NCBI GenBank assembly: GCA_902552015.1
Contig: CACDFH010000002.1
Coordinates: 23,187-87,186, forward strand
Direction of reading: 5' to 3'
DNA: 64,000 nt
Origin: an uncultured marine group I thaumarchaeote
GTDB taxonomy: Archaea; Thermoproteota; Nitrososphaeria; Nitrososphaerales; Nitrosopumilaceae
In this document: positions 1 through 9,266 of the stretch, one piece after another
Layout: the number at the start of each line of letters is the position of its first letter
Position numbering within the stretch: position 1 is the stretch's first letter
Translations under genes and position numbers: made by a program
Notes under the pieces: generated by a model
Seen by the model: only the letters and a program-made list of their open reading frames with translations
What the model was told of the DNA's origin: nothing
The model's database searches: none

Positions 1-90
1 TATGTAGGTTTGATCATTTTCGACAATTATTTCTCCAAAAGCTGGTTGTATCAAAAGCAATAATGGAATCAGAAATATCAGTTTTTTCAT
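1..90 (-). CDS. N-terminus of a secreted protein (signal peptide MKKLIFLIPLLLLIQPAFGE...), truncated by window edge
   Basis: Reverse complement from 90 reads MKKLIFLIPLLLLIQPAFGEIIVENDQTYI, open to the window edge. Confidence 0.65.
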   Translation of the reverse strand, partial: MKKLIFLIPLLLLIQPAFGEIIVENDQTYI

Positions 91-121
91 AACATTACTA
101 TTATACTAAAGTCTTAAAGAT

Positions 122-628
122 TTATTGTTCAATTCCTGCTTTTGCATCATTAAATGATTTTAATCCTGCTTGCTCTGCCTCGAATGATAGCTGAGTTAAT
201 TCCTGGGATCTAATTAGTTCTGTTTCATCACCATTTTTTATCCATCCCAGTCTATGTTCATGTGATTCAATCTGATATTCTAAAGATAATTTCAACAGTT
301 TTACGGATTTTGCGAATGCATCTGGTGGTTGTAATTCATCATATTTGTCTAATAGTTTGTTAAATGTCTCCAGATGTTTTTCTCCAATTCTTATCATCTC
401 TTCATCTGAAATTGTTTTTTCATCCCATTTCGCTATACTTGAAATAAATTTTCCTTGCTCTTCTTGAATTTCTTCTTGAAGTGCTTGAATCTCATTTCCA
501 AAGGCAAATCCTCTAATTTTTGCCTGATCTGCTGAGTAGAAATAGAACACAATGATTCCTATGATGATTGCACCGATTATGATGATTGGAAAATTGTTTC
601 TAGATTTTTTTGCTTTTCGTTTTTTCAA
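122..628 (-). CDS. Hypothetical protein with N-terminal transmembrane anchor
   Basis: 168-aa ORF; KR-rich N-terminus followed by a hydrophobic helix. Confidence 0.75.
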   Translation of the reverse strand: MKKRKAKKSRNNFPIIIIGAIIIGIIVFYFYSADQAKIRGFAFGNEIQALQEEIQEEQGKFISSIAKWDEKTISDEEMIRIGEKHLETFNKLLDKYDELQPPDAFAKSVKLLKLSLEYQIESHEHRLGWIKNGDETELIRSQELTQLSFEAEQAGLKSFNDAKAGIEQ

Positions 629-631
629 TTT

Positions 632-922
632 CTAATCGATATACTTTCCAGATTCATCTGATTTTAATTCTATGTTGAGTTCTGTACCGCTGATAAAGGA
701 CTCACCTCTAACAGTTCGAATTCGTGCAACAACCAATTCATGTGGCCATATCTCAACAACAACTTGACCAACTTCGGGATTGTCTGGTGCATCGACTATT
801 TTGATGTCCTCTTTTTTTATCCCATAATCTCCTAGTTTCTTAATACTGTGTTCAATTAATGGTTCTGGGTCATTGTGGCTTAGTGCCCATACAGTTCCTG
901 AATATTCAATTTGTTGCAACAC
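632..922 (-). CDS. Hypothetical protein
   Basis: 96-aa ORF, tightly packed with 122..628. Confidence 0.65.
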   Translation of the reverse strand: MLQQIEYSGTVWALSHNDPEPLIEHSIKKLGDYGIKKEDIKIVDAPDNPEVGQVVVEIWPHELVVARIRTVRGESFISGTELNIELKSDESGKYID

Positions 923-950
923 AGTTTCACTTTTTTTTTTCGTATAAGTG

Positions 951-1187
951 TCATTCGCCTTTTATGACATTTAGTGTCATTGTACTGACGACTCTCGATA
1001 ATTGTCTAATTCTCAATGATACTGTTTTCTCAAATTCTTCTTGTGTTTCGGCATCAATTTCTGCTACTATGTCATATGCACCAAATGTAACATATGCGTT
1101 TTTTATTTCGTTTACTTGCTGTAATTCTTCTAAAATATACTCTTCAGCACCTAAATCACAATTTAATAAAACAAATCCTTTATGCAT
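951..1187 (-). CDS. Lrp/AsnC ligand-binding (RAM) domain protein, stand-alone
   Basis: Pattern AYVTFGAYDIVAEIDAETQEEFEKTV..I..L..V..T.T typical of AsnC C-terminal domains, no HTH. Confidence 0.8.
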   Translation of the reverse strand: MHKGFVLLNCDLGAEEYILEELQQVNEIKNAYVTFGAYDIVAEIDAETQEEFEKTVSLRIRQLSRVVSTMTLNVIKGE

Positions 1188-1232
1188 TTTTTCTTACACT
1201 TTTTTAACTAATCCTTGTCTTTAAGTGTTAAA

Positions 1233-2585
1233 TTACCACTTCTTCTTATTGTCGCGACTTTGTCTTCCATATGATGCTCTTGTACTGCTTCGTCTTTTGT
1301 ATTGATCTCTAGCTGGACCGTCTCTACTTCTACCACCATAACTTGGTCTACTTCTACCACCATAACTTGGTCTACTTCTACCACCATAACTTGGTCTACG
1401 TCCATATCCTGAACGCATTGGTTGTGCAATACGTCGTCCCACATCACGTTTTAATGGGTCTGGAATGTTTACTTCTATTCCCATTTTCTTATTCAAATCT
1501 GTTAAATCTGATTTGATTTGTTTCTTGATGATTTTCCAATCTGCGATTGATGAATATGATACTAGTGTGATTGCTCTTCCTTTAGCTCCTGCTCTAGCTG
1601 TACGTCCAATTCTATGGAAATAGACCATGTCCTGATTTGGAACATCATAATTTACTACCAATCCCACTTTTGGAACGTCTATTCCTCTTGCTGCAACATC
1701 TGTTGCGACTAATACATCTGCCTGATTCTTTCTAAATTTCATCATAGAGTATTCACGTTTATTTTGTGACATATCTCCTTCAATTGCAACTACTTTGAAT
1801 CTGGCTTTCTGCAGATCTCTTGAAACATTTCTTGTTCGAATTTTTGTCGAACAAAAAACGATAACTTGCCCTCTATTTTCTTTTATGAAATCTGTTAGAT
1901 ATCTGTGCTTATCTCTGTCTTTAATTACCAAAAATGATTGATCAATTCCTTCTCCACTCAAATCATCTGAATCAATTAGAATATTTTCTGGATTGTTAAG
2001 ATATTTGTCTGAAAGTCGAAGAATCTCAGGTGGCATAGTTGCTGAAAACATTGATGTTATTCTATTTGCAGGAACTTTTTCTAATACGTATTCTATATCT
2101 TCAATAAATCCCATATCTAGCATAACATCTGCCTCATCTAACACTACGTGTTTGATATCGTCTGTTCTTATTGATCCTTGATTCAAATGATCAATTAGTC
2201 TTCCAGGTGTTGCAACAACTATCTCTGGTTTTCTTCTTAATGCATCTAATTGGACACCAATTCCTTGTCCGCCGTAAACTGTTACTGCTTTAAGTTTCGT
2301 ATATTTTCCTATTTTTTTTAGTTCATCTGAAATTTGTATTGCTAATTCTCTTGTAGGTGCAATGATTAATCCTTGAATACCCCCGCCTTTGATAATATTT
2401 TGTAGCATTGGTATTCCAAATGTAGCTGTTTTTCCTGTTCCTGTATGTGCTTGACCAATTACATCGTTTCCTCGTAAAAGTACAGGTATTGCTTGCGCTT
2501 GAATTGGAAAAGGTGTGGTAAAACCGAGCTCTTTGACGGATCTCAATATGTCTTCATTTATTTCTAGTTCTTCGAATGTGTTCAT
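1233..2585 (-). CDS. DEAD-box ATP-dependent RNA helicase with RGG-like C-terminal tail
   Basis: AHTGTGKT, PTRELA, DEAD, SAT, HRIGRTAR motifs; C-terminal YGGRSRPS repeats. Confidence 0.95.
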   Translation of the reverse strand: MNTFEELEINEDILRSVKELGFTTPFPIQAQAIPVLLRGNDVIGQAHTGTGKTATFGIPMLQNIIKGGGIQGLIIAPTRELAIQISDELKKIGKYTKLKAVTVYGGQGIGVQLDALRRKPEIVVATPGRLIDHLNQGSIRTDDIKHVVLDEADVMLDMGFIEDIEYVLEKVPANRITSMFSATMPPEILRLSDKYLNNPENILIDSDDLSGEGIDQSFLVIKDRDKHRYLTDFIKENRGQVIVFCSTKIRTRNVSRDLQKARFKVVAIEGDMSQNKREYSMMKFRKNQADVLVATDVAARGIDVPKVGLVVNYDVPNQDMVYFHRIGRTARAGAKGRAITLVSYSSIADWKIIKKQIKSDLTDLNKKMGIEVNIPDPLKRDVGRRIAQPMRSGYGRRPSYGGRSRPSYGGRSRPSYGGRSRDGPARDQYKRRSSTRASYGRQSRDNKKKW

Positions 2586-2763
2586 TTTTTTTCTGTCTAA
2601 AGCAATGACAGAGAAAGCGAACCTAATCCGTCATTATTTTCTAATCACACTCGATTCGGTCGTCTAATAAACCCATGCTTAGAATTAATTGATTCCTATG
2701 GTGAATAGTGTAATTGTAAAATGCTGTCAAATTGTTTATAACCTATTTTTGGTTAAACAGACT

Positions 2764-2889
2764 ATGGATGAAAAAAAGAAAAACGACATGGATAACCAAA
2801 TTGAGGCTGAAAACTCAGATGTCTCATGTAGTTCCTGCCCTATTGATTCCGTTGCTCAAAAAATCATGAGTTTATTCAGGCGTAAATAA
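2764..2889 (+). CDS. Small hypothetical protein (41 aa), Cys-rich
   Basis: ORF 2689..2889 probably starts at internal ATG 2764 (MDEKKKNDMDNQIEAENSDVSCSSCPIDSVAQKIMSLFRRK), just after a TATA-like tttataacc. Confidence 0.55.
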   Translation: MDEKKKNDMDNQIEAENSDVSCSSCPIDSVAQKIMSLFRRK

Positions 2890-2942
2890 TACGTTCTTGG
2901 AGACAATGCAAGGTTTTTTAGTTAAATTTCTTTCTAAAACTT

Positions 2943-3617
2943 ATGGTCGATGCAAAGAAAATTGGAGTTGCTGGTGCTGCTATAGTACTGGTTACACTAG
3001 TCGCAGTTTTTGCAACATCATACATGTCTGATTTTGAAACTCCAAGAACTTCAAATACTGGAGAAGAAACTCAAGCTATTCAACTAAAAGGTGCACCTGT
3101 ATTAGGATCTAAGACTGCACCTCTAACAATTGTAGAAGTTGGTGATTATCAATGTCACATGTGTAAACTTTGGTTTAAAGAAACACGTCCACTAATAATT
3201 GAAAATTATGTTGAAACTGGAAAAGCAAATCTTGTTTTTATTGACATGCCTTTCTTGGGACGTGACTCTACTCCTGCATCTGAAGCAACTTATTGTGCTA
3301 ATGACCAAGGAAAATACTGGGAATACCATTCTACGCTATTTGAATATCAACAAGAAATTGATGATGGTTGGGCAAATGCAAGTAGATTGCAAGCAATTGC
3401 ATTAAATCTGGGATTAGATATGGAACAATTCGATAAATGTATGATTACTGATGATCATAGAGCTCAAGTTAATGCTAACATGCAAATGGCAAAAAAACAA
3501 TTTGGTGCAAACAGTACTCCTACATTTGTAATAGTCAGTCCAACTGGTGAGGCACAAAAAATTATTGGAGCACATCCATACTCTACATTTGTAAGTGTAC
3601 TAGATCCAATGCTCTAA
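2943..3617 (+). CDS. DsbA-like thioredoxin-fold oxidoreductase, membrane anchored
   Basis: N-terminal TM, VEVGDYQCHMCKLWF (CxxC), TPTFVIV cis-Pro motif. Confidence 0.9.
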   Translation: MVDAKKIGVAGAAIVLVTLVAVFATSYMSDFETPRTSNTGEETQAIQLKGAPVLGSKTAPLTIVEVGDYQCHMCKLWFKETRPLIIENYVETGKANLVFIDMPFLGRDSTPASEATYCANDQGKYWEYHSTLFEYQQEIDDGWANASRLQAIALNLGLDMEQFDKCMITDDHRAQVNANMQMAKKQFGANSTPTFVIVSPTGEAQKIIGAHPYSTFVSVLDPML

Positions 3618-4094
3618 ATGAACAACACACTTGGAATCATCTATTCAAATCCATCATACATTTTAATTTTAATTGGAATATTCTTTCTACTCTTCATACC
3701 GTTAATTATAATCTCTGAATTCCTTTTTGTTGAACCATTTCTTGTATTTTCAATATATCCTGAAACTACGTTAAGTTTTTCATTAATTGTGTTGCTATCA
3801 TTATTTTCAGCCTTTGCTGTATCAATGAATATTTACCGTATAAAACTAATCAAAGAAACTAAAAAAATAGGTTCTAGTATTATTGGAACTGTAATTGGTG
3901 CATCTGCTGGTGCATGTTCATGTGGACCTATAGCGTTTTCAGTTATTGCCACATTTGGAACAGCTGGAAGTATTGCCAGTTCATTTCTAACAGCTTATGA
4001 AATTCCAATTCGACTAACTTCAATTGGAATTCTTATTCTGGTGATTTTTGTAACAACAAAGTCACTTTCACGTGAGTGTAAAGTGAAATTGTAA
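3618..4094 (+). CDS. Integral membrane protein with CxC motif (GACSCGP)
   Basis: 158 aa, several hydrophobic helices, ATG directly abuts DsbA-like stop (TAAATG). Confidence 0.8.
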   Translation: MNNTLGIIYSNPSYILILIGIFFLLFIPLIIISEFLFVEPFLVFSIYPETTLSFSLIVLLSLFSAFAVSMNIYRIKLIKETKKIGSSIIGTVIGASAGACSCGPIAFSVIATFGTAGSIASSFLTAYEIPIRLTSIGILILVIFVTTKSLSRECKVKL

Positions 4095-4173
4095 CTTAGT
4101 TCAATTTTGTTGATGTAAAAAGACAATTTTTTACAACCCACTAAAATTACTTTTAAAATCGTAATACCATAAC

Positions 4174-4254
4174 ATGTCACGATTCTTCGTACCAACTCGA
4201 CCAGCAAAACGAGCATATGATGCTGACGAGTTAGATGAGACAGACGATCAATAA
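4174..4254 (+). CDS. Candidate 26-aa microprotein MSRFFVPTRPAKRAYDADELDETDDQ
   Basis: ATG 4174 to TAA 4252-4254, TATA-like ttttaaaa just upstream consistent with leaderless mRNA; not in ORF track. Confidence 0.45.
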   Translation: MSRFFVPTRPAKRAYDADELDETDDQ

Positions 4255-4266
4255 TAGAAGGTTCTT

Positions 4267-5187
4267 CTATATTTTTAAAAATGAATTATTTGGTACCTCT
4301 AACTCTTCAAACATTTCTGGATGCAAAATTTTTGCCAAGATCTCTATGCCAGTTACCACTCTGATACTTGGTTTACTAAAAAATGAATTTGCATCAACTG
4401 CAAATACCTTTCTTTCTTTTACTGCTCTTAATTCATTCCATCTTAGATCATTTTTTAAATATTTTTCATATTCTGAAACTGTTCTTTGAACATCAAAACC
4501 ACAAGGCATTAGAATCAAAACATCTGGATTCTCATTTTCAATCTCCTCAATTCCCATCTTCCTTGAATGTTCTCCTTTTTTTGTAATCATATTTTCTCCT
4601 CCTGACATTTCAATCATCTCTGGTACCCAATGCCCAGATGTAAAAAATGGGTTTATCCATTCTATTGCTAAAATTTTTGGTCTTTTTGAAATTTTAACAT
4701 CTTTTATTTTATCTATTCTGGAATTCAGTGAATTAACAATTTCCCTTCCTCGTTTTTCTTCATTAATTTTCTCTGCAATATCAGTAACACATTTTAAAAT
4801 TCCATTAATGTCATGAGGACTCATTGAGTAAATTTCTGGTTTTTCATCAAGAATCTCAATTGCGTTTTTTACTTGATTAGTATATGCTGAACATACCTCG
4901 CAAATCTCTTGTGAAATAATTAGATCTGGTTTTGCATCAGAGACATTTTGTGTAACTAATTTGTAAATGTCTTCACCTTTTTCTGATAGATCACATATTT
5001 TTTCATCAATTTCTTTACTCGACATTTTTTCTGGTTGAAAAACACTCTCAATTACTTTTGGTTTACTTGTAGCCTCGCTGGGGTAATCACACTCATGAGT
5101 TACTCCGAATAATTTTTCTTGTGCGCCTAATTCATAAATTAATTCTGTTGCACTAGGTAAAAATGAAATAATTCGTTTTTTTTGCAT
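4267..5187 (-). CDS. Cobalamin/iron-type ABC transporter substrate-binding protein (BtuF-like)
   Basis: RIISFLPSATELIYELG...LFGVTHECDYP and later GG.N motifs of periplasmic binding protein family. Confidence 0.85.
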   Translation of the reverse strand: MQKKRIISFLPSATELIYELGAQEKLFGVTHECDYPSEATSKPKVIESVFQPEKMSSKEIDEKICDLSEKGEDIYKLVTQNVSDAKPDLIISQEICEVCSAYTNQVKNAIEILDEKPEIYSMSPHDINGILKCVTDIAEKINEEKRGREIVNSLNSRIDKIKDVKISKRPKILAIEWINPFFTSGHWVPEMIEMSGGENMITKKGEHSRKMGIEEIENENPDVLILMPCGFDVQRTVSEYEKYLKNDLRWNELRAVKERKVFAVDANSFFSKPSIRVVTGIEILAKILHPEMFEELEVPNNSFLKI

Positions 5188-5276
5188 TTGAAATTATTTT
5201 ATCCAAGTTCTCTTTAAGTTTGTGTCAATATTTTACTAGATGAATTATTTATTATTCATAATTTCTTTGAAAATAC

Positions 5277-6434
5277 ATGTCTAGAACAGGTTCTGATATT
5301 AGAAAAGGTATTGAACAGAATTGGCATGAATACCTTTCAAAATATGCAAATCTCTTTTCTTCAAATGAAATACAAGGTTCTAGCCCACCTTCTGTTTTTG
5401 TAGGCTCATATGGATACCCAAAAGTTGGGATTGGACCTATGCTACCTCCCATTCATGGCGATACCACTCTTTTGGATACCCCTGAAAAATGGCTTGGCAA
5501 AAGTCTTGAAGAAATTGTGAATTATAGATTAAATCTTGTAAGAGGAGTACAAAAAACTGGAATTGAAGAAACCTCTGGTCGGTTTATAGAAAGTCTTCAT
5601 GAATTAGCGATGTCATCAGGTTCAATTGATTCTGAAATTCAATTCATAAAAAATCCTGCACCCATTCCGTCAATTGATGGTCAAAATGCTCCTTTTGGTC
5701 CTCTTGGTGAAATAAAGAATGCAAAATTTTCTCCAAACTCTTCTATAAAATCAATTGAAAATGCATACTATGACACTGATTTAAAAGCAGAAGATGCAGT
5801 AATGAAACTCTATAATTCTGGAATTGAAATATCAAAAATTCAAAAATGTTTCAGTATTGGAATGTTTGGAAAAAATAGAAAATTAGTTCCAACAAAATGG
5901 AGTATAACTGCTACAGATCAAATAATTTCTAATGATTTGATGCATGATATACTTGAATTTGACATAATTGACAAATTTGATGTCTTTAACTTTGATCACC
6001 TTGGAAATTTGTTTTCTGTGATACTATTTCCACATAGATGGATTTTTGAAATGCAAGAAGCATGGCATGATAAAAATTCCATAGGATTTGGAAATGATTA
6101 TGAAAATGCAAAAGGAATAGATCATCCTCCATCTATTGCAGGTGCGTACTTTGCAGGTAAATTAGCAGTAACCGAATATCTTCAAAAAATCAAAAAACAA
6201 TCTGGTGTTATAATATTTAGAGAAATACAACCTGAATATGCTGTACCTGTTGGTGTTTGGCAAGTACGTGAAGGAATCAGAGAAGCAATGAAAAAAACTC
6301 CTCAAGAAGTAAATTCATTAAATGAAGCAATTGATCTTGCAACAAAACGTATGAGTATTAGTAAAAATGAATGGCTTGCTCATGGAAATATGCTTAAACT
6401 CATAGCTCAAACAAGCATGTCTGATTTTTTCTAA
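5277..6434 (+). CDS. nreA: Archaeal DNA repair protein NreA-like
   Basis: PPSVFVGSYGYPKVGIGPMLPP...; C-terminal PIP-like QTSMSDFF. Confidence 0.85.
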   Translation: MSRTGSDIRKGIEQNWHEYLSKYANLFSSNEIQGSSPPSVFVGSYGYPKVGIGPMLPPIHGDTTLLDTPEKWLGKSLEEIVNYRLNLVRGVQKTGIEETSGRFIESLHELAMSSGSIDSEIQFIKNPAPIPSIDGQNAPFGPLGEIKNAKFSPNSSIKSIENAYYDTDLKAEDAVMKLYNSGIEISKIQKCFSIGMFGKNRKLVPTKWSITATDQIISNDLMHDILEFDIIDKFDVFNFDHLGNLFSVILFPHRWIFEMQEAWHDKNSIGFGNDYENAKGIDHPPSIAGAYFAGKLAVTEYLQKIKKQSGVIIFREIQPEYAVPVGVWQVREGIREAMKKTPQEVNSLNEAIDLATKRMSISKNEWLAHGNMLKLIAQTSMSDFF

Positions 6435-6472
6435 TATTTGCATATTTATTGAGAGTATACAACCAACACTCA

Positions 6473-7411
6473 ATGGAAAACAAAAGTGTAATGATAGCAA
6501 TTTTGCTTGTTTTATCCCCAATCTTCTTCACAATTGCTATGTATCCTGACAGTTTCAGTCTAAGTTGGAATCAAGGTAGAGGTGGATTTCTATTTGCAAT
6601 GGCCTTTATTGCAGCAGAATTAATTGGGTTAAAATTTGTAATTCCAAAAAAACGATTCTTTTACTGCATTCCATTAATTGCATTAACTATTGCATATTTT
6701 GTATCACTTCAATTCGGTGTAAGAGATTACATAATGAGTTTAGTTGATGTTTTTGGTGTTTTGGAATATTCTTGGGAATGGTTGTTTGATTTTGCTGTAA
6801 TGGCGATATTTGTTACTGCATCTCTTGCAATATTGTTCGGAAGAAAATGGATTAGAATTGGACCTGCTGGACCAATATTCCTTGCTGGCAATGCAATAAT
6901 CTTGGCATTAGATTCATTCTTTCCATATGACACTCTTGGACCATTACAATACATTGTCCCATATTTCGTACAAGCCAACGTTTGGGTGATTACAGTACTT
7001 GATCTTGGTGTGGCTACTGCACGTGATAATCTGATGTTTCTTAATGGTGACTTTGGTCCTTTTGCGTTACAAGTATTCTGGCCATCTGCAGGTGTACACA
7101 GTATAATCATCTATTCCCTTGTAATGATGGCATTTCTCATAAAAATGAGAATTCCTCGTAATCGTAAAATAATTTACTTTGTTCTAGGTATTCTTGGAAC
7201 TATTTTTGTAAATATGATCAGAATATTTTCATTATCTGTTTATGCACTAAAGGTTACCACTGATCCAGAAGCTTGGGAAGAATTCCATTCTGTGGCTGGA
7301 GAAATAATGTTCCTTCCCTGGTTATTCATATTCTTATTGGTTGTTACTGCAGTTGAAACAAAACGGCTTAAGAAATTAGAATCTGAAACTGACTCTAAAA
7401 ATAATTTGTAA
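6473..7411 (+). CDS. Archaeosortase/exosortase-like membrane protein (thaumarchaeal type)
   Basis: Multiple TMs; WPSAGVHS ... NMIRIFSL ... EFHSVAGE resembles exosortase C/R/H triad with Ser at the Cys position; ORF track start 6449 is TTG, ATG at 6473 preferred. Confidence 0.7.
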   Translation: MENKSVMIAILLVLSPIFFTIAMYPDSFSLSWNQGRGGFLFAMAFIAAELIGLKFVIPKKRFFYCIPLIALTIAYFVSLQFGVRDYIMSLVDVFGVLEYSWEWLFDFAVMAIFVTASLAILFGRKWIRIGPAGPIFLAGNAIILALDSFFPYDTLGPLQYIVPYFVQANVWVITVLDLGVATARDNLMFLNGDFGPFALQVFWPSAGVHSIIIYSLVMMAFLIKMRIPRNRKIIYFVLGILGTIFVNMIRIFSLSVYALKVTTDPEAWEEFHSVAGEIMFLPWLFIFLLVVTAVETKRLKKLESETDSKNNL

Positions 7412-8486
7412 TACTACTTTGACCTTCAACATCTGAAAATTCTGAAATTCTAACTCCAATTCTTCTGACTAACATAACTTGTTCAATTAATGCATCTTCC
7501 AATAATTGATTAACAATTTTCTTTAACTCTATCTCGTTATTGACCGGATTTTTCAACATTCTTGATTTGGTCTTTGTTGACAAATCTTCATTTACAAACT
7601 GAATCCCAATTGAACGATACATTTTGTTATTATTAATTGCCAATTTATTCAATTGTATACACAATTCATTAGCATTTTCTCGCAGAAATTCTATTTCTTT
7701 AGAATTTTTCTTCAAAGTAATGATTTTACTAAATTGAATTGTAGGTGGTCTTTCTTTCACTATTTCAGAATCTATTCCCTTGGCAGAGTTGAAAATATAG
7801 CCTCCAGTCTTCCTTCCAAACATTTTATTCAAATCAAAAACATCAATTTTCTTTAATTCTTCTATGGTGTGGATATTCATTTGTGCAAATACATCTTCTG
7901 TCTTCTTACCTATTCCTGGTATCTCTCTAATTTTTAGTGGTGACAGAAATTGTTCAATTTGTTCAGGTTTTACCGTTGTTAATCCATCAGGTTTTTTAAA
8001 ATCTGATGCAATCTTTGAGAGTAATTTATTTGGACTAATTCCTATAGAACACGTAAGTTTCAGCTCATTTCTTATTTCATTTTTTAATTGCTGCGCTAGA
8101 TGTTGCGCATTGTTAAAACTCATTTCAGTTTTTTTTGTAACGTCTAGATATGCTTCGTCTCTACCAACATATTCAAACACATCTGCATATTTTTCAATTA
8201 TTTCCATTCCCTTTGATGACATGTCTGAATAATAATCGAAATCTGCTGGCAAAAAAATTGCATCTTGTTCTTTCAATTTATTTTTTGCAAGCATAATTGG
8301 CATTCCTGATTTTACCCCGAATTTCCTTGCGTTGTAATTGGCAGTAGCTATTGCACCACTATCTCCACCTCTATCTGAAAAAATACATACTGCAACACAT
8401 TTTCCTTTGATTTTGGAATTTCGAATCTCTTCACATTGTGCATAAAAATAGTCAAAATCCACATGAAAGACAATTCTTTTTTCCAT
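7395..8486 (-). CDS. dinB: Y-family DNA polymerase IV
   Basis: HVDFDYFYAQCEE, GRDEAYLDVT, CSIGISPNKLLSKIASDFKKP; C-terminal QSSITNYF. Confidence 0.95.
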   Translation of the reverse strand: MEKRIVFHVDFDYFYAQCEEIRNSKIKGKCVAVCIFSDRGGDSGAIATANYNARKFGVKSGMPIMLAKNKLKEQDAIFLPADFDYYSDMSSKGMEIIEKYADVFEYVGRDEAYLDVTKKTEMSFNNAQHLAQQLKNEIRNELKLTCSIGISPNKLLSKIASDFKKPDGLTTVKPEQIEQFLSPLKIREIPGIGKKTEDVFAQMNIHTIEELKKIDVFDLNKMFGRKTGGYIFNSAKGIDSEIVKERPPTIQFSKIITLKKNSKEIEFLRENANELCIQLNKLAINNNKMYRSIGIQFVNEDLSTKTKSRMLKNPVNNEIELKKIVNQLLEDALIEQVMLVRRIGVRISEFSDVEGQSSITNYF

Positions 8487-8487
8487 A

Positions 8488-8805
8488 ATGTGTTTTAGAA
8501 TTCAATTCTTATTACGATTACGTAATTTTATATCTGAATCTCAATTAAACATCTTATTGGATTCTGCAATTGAGGTAAATGATGATGGTGTTAAGGTTAA
8601 TCCTGAAGTCATGGAAAATGAAAAATTCTACCATTGTGTTTTCAAGAATAAAGTAATCTTAGTTTTCAAAGATCATCAAGAATTTCTCAATTGTTTTGAA
8701 ATAGAAGAAAAGGAGATAGTGGAACAAATCAAATCTTCAAAAGACGAAGATGTACACTCTATACTGGAATCTTATATTGAAAAAGAGAAGCTTAAAAAAC
8801 AATAA
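8488..8805 (+). CDS. Hypothetical protein
   Basis: 105-aa ORF (TTG-like/ATG start adjacent to divergent dinB). Confidence 0.6.
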   Translation: MCFRIQFLLRLRNFISESQLNILLDSAIEVNDDGVKVNPEVMENEKFYHCVFKNKVILVFKDHQEFLNCFEIEEKEIVEQIKSSKDEDVHSILESYIEKEKLKKQ

Positions 8806-8823
8806 ACTTGTCTTACTGTATTA

Positions 8824-9264
8824 ATGAGTTCAAAATCTGATGCTTCTGACATTCTTGATGAAATACTAGAAGATTCAAAAAAACCTGAAGCACAACCTGA
8901 AGCACAACCTGAAGCACAACCTGAAGCACAACCTGAAGCACAACCTGAACCAGAAACAAAGTCTGAAAAAAAACCATTTAGTCCTGAAGAAAAACCTACA
9001 AGAAAATTAATTCTGATAGGTGTGAAACCTTTGGTCACATACGTCAATTCAACATTAACTCAATTATCGACATTACCTACTGTTACAATAAAGGCAAGAG
9101 GTCAACGTATTACTCAGGCTGTAGATGTATCTCAATTCATTATGAAGCGTATGCATTCCATTGGTTATAGAATATCTGATGTAAGAATATCTTCTGATGC
9201 ACTAGAATCTAGAGATGGAAAAACACGTAATGTCTCTACCATAGAGATTGACATATCAAAGTGA
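8824..9264 (+). CDS. albA: Alba family chromatin protein with N-terminal PEAQ repeat extension
   Basis: LILIGVKPLVTYVNSTLTQL...V.IKARGQRITQAVDVSQFIMKR...VSTIEI. Confidence 0.85.
   Translation: MSSKSDASDILDEILEDSKKPEAQPEAQPEAQPEAQPEAQPEPETKSEKKPFSPEEKPTRKLILIGVKPLVTYVNSTLTQLSTLPTVTIKARGQRITQAVDVSQFIMKRMHSIGYRISDVRISSDALESRDGKTRNVSTIEIDISK
8884..8943 (+). repeat. 5 x 12-bp tandem repeat (CCTGAAGCACAA) encoding PEAQ
   Basis: Five consecutive perfect copies. Confidence 0.95.
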
Positions 9265-9266
9265 TT

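Noticed and set aside
1326-1398. 24-bp tandem repeat at the helicase C-terminus as a CRISPR-like or regulatory array
   Set aside because: In-frame coding repeat for YGGRSRPS without spacers
1208-1447. 79-aa ORF with VDQVMVVE repeats
   Set aside because: Shifted frame of the YGGRSRPS repeats in the DEAD-box helicase
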